A stretch of 10,531 nt of DNA from JBKPCD01 sp046727175 (lineage in GTDB: Bacteria; Acidobacteriota; Vicinamibacteria; Vicinamibacterales; 2-12-FULL-66-21): assembly GCA_046727175.1 (NCBI GenBank), contig JBKPCD010000097.1, forward strand, positions 1-10,531. Reading direction: 5' to 3'. A program made the position numbers and the translations under genes. The stretch's first letter is position 1. Every line of letters begins with the position of its first letter. The notes beneath the pieces were generated by a model, which was given only the letters and a program-made list of their open reading frames with translations, was not told the origin of the DNA and made no database searches. This document shows positions 1 to 6,600 of this stretch, in pieces.

Positions 1-2
1 AT

Positions 3-92
3 GCTGACATGCCGACCTTGGTCGCGGCACTTCGTGCACGCGATCGGCAACTCGGTTTCGTCATTGCTCAGGAGGAGCGGCAAGTCGCGTAG
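3..92 (+). pseudogene. Possible C-terminal fragment of a large serine recombinase
   Basis: A reading frame enters from the left edge and stops at TAG 90-92. The 29 visible residues include PTLVAALRARDRQL, which resembles the helical stretch near the recombinase zinc-ribbon/coiled-coil part of large serine recombinases, where LVAALR(E/A)R-type strings recur. The usual C-terminal part that should follow is absent in this frame, so the piece is either the true end of a divergent protein or a truncated remnant. The assignment rests on a short similarity recalled from the family. No catalytic domain is in the window. Confidence 0.27.
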
Positions 93-446
93 TCGTCAAC
101 CGAGCCGCCGCTGAATTTCAACAGCCGGAGGGACATCCCCCGGAGACGTCAGTTCCTGCCGACGGTGGGAATACTGGCGCAAACTCTGGGATTCAATCAA
201 GTAGCCGTTCTCTGCTCGATGATGCGCTCGACGGGTCGAAGGCGACGAAGCGAGTCAGACTGCCGACGTGAAAGCAATCCCGCGTTGTCGACGTTCGTTC
301 TTTCTCGACAGGCCAGCGACCTTCGTGACGAGCGGGCGTTTCGCGATCGCCCGCGCGACTCGCTTCCTAAGCGGAGCGGGGATCGTGGGCCCCCGCGAGC
401 GAACGCGTAAGGGGTCTGGGGACGAAGGCCCCATCAAGAATGATTA

Positions 447-470
447 GCGGGCTACGGGGATCGAACCCGA
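447..470 (-). other. tRNA T-arm/acceptor-like fragment, possible attachment-site remnant
   Basis: On the minus strand CGGG-TTCGATC-CCCG forms a tRNA T-arm with the canonical TTCGATC loop (465-459) and four stem pairs (the outermost T-T fails). It is followed directly by AGCCCGC, a plausible 3' acceptor strand. No matching 5' acceptor strand (GCGGGCT), D-arm or anticodon arm lies at the right distance, and no CCA follows. This is therefore not a complete tRNA. Tyrosine and serine integrases often use the 3' end of tRNA genes as attachment cores, and such partial copies remain at one end of integrated elements. That role is inferred. Confidence 0.4.
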
Positions 471-544
471 TTAACACAAATCTTCTAAGTTGGTGATGCC
501 GCGCAGTTTCTGGTAACAAGCGCTTGACCCTCAATACGTTAACG

Positions 545-574
545 TTGCGCGAACGTTCACTGGCGTTCGCGCAA
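545..574. repeat. Perfect 11-bp inverted repeat (hairpin)
   Basis: TTGCGCGAACG (545-555) and CGTTCGCGCAA (564-574) are exact reverse complements separated by the 8-base loop TTCACTGG. Neither side has a T-run, so an intrinsic terminator is unlikely. It lies about 30 bases outside the presumed right end of the IS element, and IS110-family elements are known to favour palindromic targets such as REP or attC-like sequences. Confidence 0.6.
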
Positions 575-610
575 TTCTCCTGCATTCTCCCGACGTCTTG
601 GAGACATCTC

Positions 611-624
611 TAACGACGTCGGCC
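611..624 (+). repeat. Right-end subterminal inverted repeat of the IS element
   Basis: TAACGACGTCGGCC is the exact reverse complement of 1998-2011. It is followed inward on the plus strand by GGGTCAAGCGC. Relative to the minus-strand transposase this is the downstream (right) end. Confidence 0.65.
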
Positions 625-915
625 GGGTCAAGCGCAAGTTGCTGACGGCAAGGCAAACGTTCTCCGATCAGGCAGCCGGAGCCGGCTCTCATACGCCTAT
701 GAGCCGGCGGAGGCGGCCGTGCCCTCGTCGCCTCAAATCTTTTCCGATGTCCACGTCTGAGGCTCAATCCCGTGTGTCACACTACGGTGCTGCCCACCAA
801 ACATCTCTTCGGTCACAACGGACCATGATGACTCGTGCGAACTCCCAGAAGGGAGGCGGGTCGCCTATCCATTTTGCCGGTCACGAACAATCCGGACCAC
901 GTCTCCACGCAGGCA
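625..915 (-). ncRNA. Candidate guide (seek/bridge) RNA region of the IS1111-type element
   Basis: This non-coding stretch lies between the transposase stop and the right-end repeat, where IS1111-group elements encode the small structured RNA that directs target choice. Visible structure includes a stem with GCCGGC/GCCGGC and TCATA/TATGA arms separated by a 2-base bulge (681-708, loop CGCC). There is also a 6-bp stem GCCTCA/TGAGGC (730-735 and 758-763) closing a 22-base loop. That loop contains GATGTC (746-751), which on the RNA strand reads GACAUC and could pair with the GATGTC hexamer bordering both element ends. The RNA ends are unknown; only position and folding support the call. Confidence 0.42.
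681..708. repeat. Bulged hairpin inside the IS non-coding end
   Basis: GCCGGC (681-686) pairs with GCCGGC (703-708) and TCATA (689-693) pairs with TATGA (698-702). A 2-base bulge (TC) sits on the left arm and CGCC forms the loop. It is the strongest local fold in the right-end non-coding part of the element and a likely stem of its guide RNA. Confidence 0.5.
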
Positions 916-1944
916 TCACCGCCCCGTCGCCTGTGCTGGCGCGCGACGGCAGAACTCGTCGTAATCGATCTGATCGCGCAACAAGATCCACAGTCGGATG
1001 CCGAGTTTGCGGCCCACCGCAACACGAGCTTTTCCGAGCCCCTTCTGCTGCAGTTTGCGTCGATAAAATCGCCGCAAGGCTGCATCGCGCCGCACCGCGT
1101 GAAGGGCCGTCTCGCACCACAGGAACCGCAGCAGCGGGTTGCCCTGTTCGGTGAGCTTCCCGAGTCGCTGTCGATCGCCACTCGAGTACTCGCTCGGGAT
1201 CATCCCGACGTAACTGGCCAGCGCTTTCGCATCGACAAATCGCAACGGATCGCCCAGGAACACTTCCGTCGCGAGTGCCGTGACGGGCCCCACGCCCGGA
1301 TGCGTTGTGAGACCGCGCGCCTGCGGCCGTTCGCGGGCTTGCGCACTGACTCGCTCATCCAGGTCCTCGATGTGCGTGGTCAAGTGATCCAGTAACGCCT
1401 GCAATTCCGACCGGCGGTCTCCCGCGTGCGGAGCCAGGGGCAATGACGCCAGCGTCGCCTGGCCTGCCCGGCTCCACAACCCCACACCTCGTCGAATGCC
1501 ATGCGCGAGGGCAAGGCCTTGCAGGGCGTTCATGACTCGCGTTCGCATCCGCACCCACTGGTGACGATGCAGCAGGAGCGCACGCAGATCGCGCAGCTCG
1601 GTCGATGGCATCCAGATCGACGGAAACCGATCTTCAGTCAGCAAGTCCAGAAGCAGCGCGGCGTCTCGGCGATCGTGCTTCTGACGCCGGGTCTCGGCTT
1701 TGCGAATCTTCGTCGGGTGACCGACGCGACAGCTGATCTCCAACTCTTCCATCAAACTCAGAAACCATCCCATCGATCCCGTAGCTTCAATCCCAACCAC
1801 GACCGGCCGTGGAAGCGCCGCGTAGAACTCCCGGATCGTATCCGCCTCGTGTTTCAGTGTCTGCTCGAGGACTTCTCCCGTCTCACGATTCAACATCGCA
1901 ATCGTTTGTTGGCTTGCGTGCAAATCGCAACCAATAATCCGCAT
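916..1944 (-). CDS. IS110/IS1111-family transposase (DEDD recombinase)
   Basis: The 342-residue protein is full length for IS110-family transposases, which move circular element intermediates using an RNA guide. The N-terminal RuvC-like DEDD domain shows D7 (IIGCDLHAS), E53 (VGIEATGS) and D91/D94 (KHDRRDAALLL). The C-terminal Transposase_20 domain begins at HPGVGP (215-220) and carries the serine-containing motif EYSSGDR (252-258), with S254/S255 covering the expected catalytic serine. Then follow GKLTEQGNPLLR and a basic tail. The ATG at 1944 is preceded by AAGGAGG at good spacing, which fixes the start. A 7-bp hairpin lies just upstream of that ribosome site. No frameshift or internal stop is seen, so the gene looks functional. 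Confidence 0.93.
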   Translation of the reverse strand: MRIIGCDLHASQQTIAMLNRETGEVLEQTLKHEADTIREFYAALPRPVVVGIEATGSMGWFLSLMEELEISCRVGHPTKIRKAETRRQKHDRRDAALLLDLLTEDRFPSIWMPSTELRDLRALLLHRHQWVRMRTRVMNALQGLALAHGIRRGVGLWSRAGQATLASLPLAPHAGDRRSELQALLDHLTTHIEDLDERVSAQARERPQARGLTTHPGVGPVTALATEVFLGDPLRFVDAKALASYVGMIPSEYSSGDRQRLGKLTEQGNPLLRFLWCETALHAVRRDAALRRFYRRKLQQKGLGKARVAVGRKLGIRLWILLRDQIDYDEFCRRAPAQATGR

Positions 1945-1964
1945 CTCGGCCTCCTTCGACCCGA

Positions 1965-1986
1965 GCGCTGTGACCGTGGACAGCGC
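1965..1986 (-). promoter_or_regulatory. Hairpin in the transposase leader
   Basis: GCGCTGT (1965-1971) and ACAGCGC (1980-1986) form a 7-bp stem with an 8-base loop. It lies 8 bases upstream of the AAGGAGG ribosome site of the transposase, inside the left-end repeat. It could hinder read-through translation into the transposase or belong to the left-end recognition structure. The role is inferred. Confidence 0.4.
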
Positions 1987-1997
1987 ACAGTCTACGA

Positions 1998-2011
1998 GGC
2001 CGACGTCGTTA
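1998..2011 (-). repeat. Left-end subterminal inverted repeat of the IS element
   Basis: The minus strand reads TAACGACGTCGGCC, identical to 611-624 on the plus strand. One base outside it lies the GACATC hexamer also found at the other end. Confidence 0.65.
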
Positions 2012-2072
2012 TGACATCATTCTGGACACGCTCGGCGACGCCGGTGATCCGCTCACTGACCCGAGTTCCGCT

Positions 2073-3476
2073 TCACAGCCTTCTGAGATACGCGAGCAGT
2101 GCCGTCCGTTCCTCGGCCTTTACAAAGCCGCGATCAACCGTGACGCCGTCGGACGACATGAAGGCTGGAAGATTCCGTTTCGGCACGAACGGTGGCGAGT
2201 TGATTCGTTCCGCGCGCCGGAAGAGCGCATCGTAGTGATCCAACACCTCCTCGAGCGTTGCGGCGGAGTTGTTGTGAAAGTATGGCGCCGTCTTGCTGAT
2301 TCCGCGAACCTGCGTGACGTCCATTACTCCGAGATCAGCTGGTTGCCCTGTGAGCAGCAATCGTCCTGGATCCGATGTCGTCACCAACTGGAAATCCCCG
2401 TTTGCGAGAGTGATGCGGTACATCCGCGCGTTGCGCGCCAGCCGCGGCGGACACGGCGCGAACCCGTCGGTCGTGGGCCGCGGACAAGCCGCCTGGATGT
2501 TGTGATACCGGACGAGCGGCCTCGGGATGGTCGTCTCCGGCGTCGAGCCACTGGGGTGGCGCGCGCCGCCATGACACTGCGCGCAGGCCCGGTTGAAGAC
2601 CGCCTTGCCTTGTTGTTCGAGGTCGGTCAGCTCCGGATCCGGATCAGGGGGCGTGATGCCGTCGCGGATTGCGTCGGCCAGTTGTTCGACGCCGCGGGAA
2701 GAAAACAGCGTCTGCTGAAATGCGGCAAGATCGTCGAGCAGTCGCTCCGGTGGCTCCGCCGAAACCTGGGCGTGCGCGATAAGCGCTCCGCGCGCCTGCT
2801 CCTGGAGTGTGCCGAAGCGCGCATCGTGCTGGTAGCCGCCTTGCGGGTTCGGGCCGACTGGATCCGCACCGAGCGGCGTGCGGGCAGTCGGCGGCCACAC
2901 GGGGTCGACGCCGTCGGGACCGGTAATCGCGACGTTGAGCACCGGTATGACCGCTCGAAAGACGTCGACGGTGGTTTCATTGGTCGGCTGACACGTGCGG
3001 CTCGGAACCGGGCAGGTTGCCGGATCGAGGAGCCTCACGTTCGGCGGCAGCGGCAGCGTCACGCGCACGAGGCCGTTGTCGACCAGATTCGAGTAGTCCG
3101 ACGCGGCGTCGCCGTTGATTCGGAAGTCATCTGCGTCAACGGGTCGAAAGAGCGGATCGTCGGCGTTCTTGTTGCGTCGGCGTTCGGCCATGAGCGCCTC
3201 GAATCGCGCCCTGGCCGCAGCCGGCGACAGCTGAAAGTTCTCGGACGGCATGTGGCAGTCCGCACACGCCCGTCCGTTGCCTTCGAGCCCCTTCAGATTT
3301 CTGTCGTTGAAGGCCGCCCGGCCGCGCGCAACCGCATCGCACGGGCCACTGTCGCAATTCAGCTTCGTCTGTCCATTTCCCTGCGCGATGACGGCTTTGA
3401 CGCAAGTAGCCACGAGGAGCGTCGCGAACAGACCAAGGATCGGCATTATCAGCGCGCGCCGCGCCGAACCGCGCAT
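2073..3476 (-). CDS. Exported di-heme cytochrome c peroxidase-like protein
   Basis: The 467-residue product starts at the ATG at 3476, preceded by AAGGAGG seven bases upstream. A longer in-frame ATG at 3563 has no such site. The N-terminus has arginines followed by a hydrophobic run (MPILGLFATLLVATCVKAVIA), a secretion signal. Two heme c sites are visible, CADCH (71-75) and CAQCH (298-302). Near the end, RGISKTAPYFHNNSAATLEEV (391-411) matches the conserved 'T-APY-H-(D/N)GS-ATL-E' stretch of the bacterial di-heme peroxidase/MauG superfamily. The protein would act in the periplasm, transferring electrons between hemes to reduce peroxide or oxidise a substrate. Length exceeds typical cytochrome c peroxidases (about 320-350 residues), mainly through a longer inter-heme segment with cysteine pairs. 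Substrate unknown. Confidence 0.88.
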   Translation of the reverse strand: MRGSARRALIMPILGLFATLLVATCVKAVIAQGNGQTKLNCDSGPCDAVARGRAAFNDRNLKGLEGNGRACADCHMPSENFQLSPAAARARFEALMAERRRNKNADDPLFRPVDADDFRINGDAASDYSNLVDNGLVRVTLPLPPNVRLLDPATCPVPSRTCQPTNETTVDVFRAVIPVLNVAITGPDGVDPVWPPTARTPLGADPVGPNPQGGYQHDARFGTLQEQARGALIAHAQVSAEPPERLLDDLAAFQQTLFSSRGVEQLADAIRDGITPPDPDPELTDLEQQGKAVFNRACAQCHGGARHPSGSTPETTIPRPLVRYHNIQAACPRPTTDGFAPCPPRLARNARMYRITLANGDFQLVTTSDPGRLLLTGQPADLGVMDVTQVRGISKTAPYFHNNSAATLEEVLDHYDALFRRAERINSPPFVPKRNLPAFMSSDGVTVDRGFVKAEERTALLAYLRRL

Positions 3477-3508
3477 AATGGCCTCCTTAACGGGGTCAAG
3501 AGACGCCC

Positions 3509-3536
3509 TCGATATCGGGAGTGCTCTGATTGTTAA
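3509..3536 (-). promoter_or_regulatory. Weak sigma-70-like promoter candidate for the cytochrome gene
   Basis: The minus strand has TTAACA (3536-3531), a 16-base gap, then TATCGA (3514-3509), about 33 bases before the cytochrome start. The -35-like part is good, but the -10-like part matches only three of six consensus bases. The gene may instead be read from upstream. Confidence 0.18.
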
Positions 3537-3600
3537 GGCGCAGTTCGGCGGGAAAATCCGCACTAGCCTCGGAGTTCAGCTGAAGTGCGAGTTCCTTCGA

Positions 3601-3614
3601 TGGCAGGCCTGCCA
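3601..3614. repeat. 14-bp perfect palindrome in the kinase-cytochrome gap
   Basis: TGGCAGGCCTGCCA is fully self-complementary and sits 30 bases past the kinase stop, in the 167-base gap before the cytochrome gene. No T-run follows on the minus strand, so it is a poor intrinsic terminator. It could be a dimeric protein site. Confidence 0.35.
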
Positions 3615-3643
3615 CACGACGCTGCGGCCGGAGTGGCCCGATG

Positions 3644-6600
3644 TCAGCGGACGTTGTCGATTACGCCGATGTCGGATTCGTAGACCGGCCGCGCTTCAAG
3701 AACGATGCGGCGTCCATCAGGATGGACATCGAACCGGACGGTGCTCAACTCGTTGTGCCTGAGGAGGAGCGGCACCTCGGTGAGTCGTGTCCGGTGCTCG
3801 CCGCGAGAATCAGTCCGCCACAGCACACCCGTCAGATCGGGTTTTCCCTCGAGGAACAGGATTTCGCCGCCGCGAGTGACGGCACACCAGAGGGCCCACC
3901 CGGCAAAGAGCTGCTTTCGGATGCCGTCGACCGTGCCGATCCAGACGCCCGCTTCTGAAGGACGTGGCCCGGCGAGGGTGAGCGTGAGCCCGGTCGTTTG
4001 ATTGGACGTAGGAGCGACAAAGACAAAAGAACGACCGTCGGGCATCCACCACGTCTCTCCGAACACATTCGGGAGCGTCTGCCGCTGGTTCGTCCGCGGA
4101 TCGTAGATCTCCGCTTGCCGCGGAGCCGTGCGATAGAGGAACCGACCATCCGTGCCGATATCACCCCAGGTGGAGTTGAATGGCTTCATTGGAAGCACCT
4201 CTGGCACTCCACCGGAAACCGGGAGCCGCCGGAGGTCGAATGCGACCTCTGCCGCTGAGCCGTCGGCCCTGGACGCGAATAAGAGGGTCTGGCCGTCGGG
4301 CGTCCACCGCGGATGGATGTTGAATCGTCCGTCCTCCAAGATTCTGGTCGCGTTCCGGCCGTCTGCGTCCATGACCCACAACGTGTCCCGCTCGAGACTG
4401 TTCCGGTTGGTGAAGTACGCGATCCGCTGGCCATCGGGAGAGTATCGCGGCGCTGTTTCTCCGCGCGCCGACTCCGCGGTGAGCCAGGTCACGCGTCCAA
4501 GCGACGTGGGCTCAAGGCTCATCTCTGCCAGTCCAATATTCGTGCGTGAGCTGGAAAACGCGAGGCGTCGCCCGTCAACCGACAAGTCGATGTCTTCGTT
4601 GTCCTCCTGACCGGCGGTAATTGGCTCAGGATCTCCAGACGTGACCGGGATTTTCCACGTACTCAACGTGCCGCCGCGGCTCGATGTGAAGTAAATGGAC
4701 CGATCGTTCGGCGACCACACTGGCGAGAGCGCAAGCGCACCATCGTGGGTAAGATCGCGGCGTGCGCCTGTTCTCAGGTCCACAATCACCAGCTCACCCC
4801 GCTGCGCGCTGAGCTGACGAACGAAGACGATCGACATACCATCGTGCGAAAACGCCGGCTGCGTGTGGCGAATAATCAGCGGCTCGGGTTGCGTAATCGC
4901 CTTCGGATTTGCGCCTTCAGCGTCCGATACCCAAATCGCCCCCTTAGATCGATACGTAATCAACCGGCCGTCGTGCGACCATGCGGGTGTTGCCGCGTTG
5001 ATCACGATCCGCCGTGGACGGCCGCCGGACGCCGGCACGTTCCAGAGGTCAGTGTTTCCATTCTCGTTCAGTCGCGCAAACAGGAGACGGGCGCCATCCG
5101 GCGCCCATTGCGGTCTCGTCTCGACGTTCGGATCGTCGGTTATTCGAATGAGGTTCCCGCCAGATATGAGAGCCACATAGAGATCCCACTGGCCCGCCCG
5201 ATTTGAAACGAACGCAACCGATCGGCCGTCGGGCGACAGCGTGGGCTGGGATTCCACGCCGGCAAAGTTGGTGACGGAAATGAACCGCATCGTCGATGCG
5301 GTTCTCGTCGGGATCCATGAACCGGCCAGGACCGCCCAAACGACACCTGTCGCGCCGAGAAGTGCGACAGTCGCGACAGTCCACGCCAATCGCGCAGACG
5401 ATCGTGTCGGCACGTTGGAGGCGGGCATTCCCGGCCACTTGGAATCAGTCGGAGGCTCCAGCTCGAGCCGCGCGTCGCCAGCGTCCTTGAGCCGCCGGCC
5501 GGGATCGGCCTGCAGGCATCGGTACAGCAACGCCTGGACGTGTCGCGGCGTGCTCGACGGTAGCGCCGCGAAACTCGGCACGTGTTCGGGAGGAGTTCCC
5601 GAGCTACCCAATGAAGCGTCGCTCGGAAATGCGGCTCGGCCGGTCAACAGCTCGAAGAGCACGCATCCGAACGCCCAGAGATCCGCCCTCTTGTCGATCG
5701 TCTCGCCGCGTACCTGTTCGGGGCTTCGGTACGATCCGCGAACGTCGCCGGCCGCAGGCAGATCGGTAAACCCGAACTTCAGGACCTTCACCGTGCCGTC
5801 GCGCTGCACGATGATCTTCGACGGGTCCACGGTGCCGTGCAGGATCCCGCGGTCGTGCAGCGCCTCGAGCGCCCCCGCCAACTGTTTCGCGACGGCCACC
5901 ACTTCGTCGAGGCCAATCGACGCCTTCGCAAGCCGTTCTGCCAGTGAATGGCCTTCGACCAGTTCGGCCGCGAGCACGTGAAAATCCCCGATCGCCTCCA
6001 ACCCGTACGTGGCAGCGACGTTCGGATGGTCGAGCGCCGCCAGAATGCTTGCTTCTCGCTGCAACGACGCAAAGCCGCCCGAATCCTCGTCACCGCCTCG
6101 AGCAAGGATCTCCATGATCACGTCGCGCTGGAGTCGCGTGTCGCGAGCACGGTACACGTCGCCTCTGCTGCCGCGACCGAGGTGCGCGACGATGATGTAT
6201 TTTCCAAGCCGTGTGCCCGCCGCAGATTCGCCGAGAATCGAGAGGGACTCCGTCGTGGAGAGCGTGCGGCGGGCGACGCTTGCCGCTTCGAGCGCCGTCG
6301 CGACCTCTTCGGCGCGCTGATACCGTTTGTCGGGGGACTTCTCGAGGCATCGGTGCACGATGTCTGCGACTGCCGGCGGCACCTCGCGGCGCAGATCGGA
6401 GATGGCCGGGGGATCGACGGCGAGAATTGCGTGCAGCGTTTCGACCGTGCTGCTGCCGGCGAACGGCCGCCGGCCGGCAATCATCTCGTACAGCATCGCG
6501 CCGAGCGCGAAGAGGTCGGCGCGCCCATCCACCTCCGCGCCACGCACCTGCTCGGGAGCCATGTACGCCGGCGTGCCCGCGATGACACCAGTGATGGTCT

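Larger units (their letters stand above)
93..602. other. Stretch without a convincing gene, rich in inverted repeats
   Basis: No open frame here has a credible ribosome site, family motif or length. The short frames on both strands are arginine-rich and look like GC-rich noise. The stretch holds a tRNA 3'-end-like sequence (447-470, minus) and a 7-bp hairpin at 332-354 (GCGGGCG/CGCCCGC, 9-base loop). It also holds a small hairpin at 361-373 (CGCTT/AAGCG), a perfect 11-bp hairpin at 545-574, and one arm of an inverted repeat whose partner lies inside the neighbouring IS element. With the possible recombinase scrap at the left edge, it reads as a decayed mobile-element junction. Confidence 0.5.
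603..2018 (-). mobile_element. IS110-family insertion sequence, IS1111-type
   Basis: A minus-strand IS110-family transposase (916-1944) lies between two perfect 14-base inverted repeats, TAACGACGTCGGCC at 611-624 (plus) and 1998-2011 (minus). Subterminal inverted repeats a few bases inside the tips are the hallmark of the IS1111 group, while classic IS110 elements lack them. The hexamer GACATC occurs just outside both repeats (603-608 and 2013-2018), so the tips probably lie within these few bases, giving an element of about 1.4 kb. The transposase leader is short (about 70 bases) and its downstream side is long (about 300 bases), again as in IS1111 elements, whose guide RNA is encoded downstream of the transposase. 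Exact tips cannot be fixed without an empty site or another copy. Confidence 0.72.

Noticed and set aside
440..520. Complete tRNA gene on the minus strand
   Set aside because: Only the T-arm and 3' acceptor strand fit. A CTTAGAA loop upstream could mimic an anticodon loop, but its flanks do not form a 5-bp stem and no 5' acceptor or D-arm is found.
513..642. Integron attC site
   Set aside because: The long imperfect palindrome with AAC/GTT at its ends suggested attC, but the outer boxes TGGTAAC and GTTGCTG do not match RYYYAAC and GTTRRRY, and no integrase or cassette array is present.
2235..3536. 433-residue open frame on the plus strand opposite the cytochrome gene
   Set aside because: Arginine-rich, without family motifs, and exactly antisense to a gene with heme motifs, signal peptide and ribosome site. 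It is a GC-rich shadow frame.
3477..3563. Longer start for the cytochrome at the ATG at 3563
   Set aside because: No ribosome site there. AAGGAGG directly precedes the ATG at 3476, and the signal peptide starts correctly from it.
5241..5981. 246-residue plus-strand frame, and 5948-6787, inside the kinase gene
   Set aside because: Both lie opposite conserved kinase and pseudokinase motifs; composition is typical of antisense frames in GC-rich DNA.
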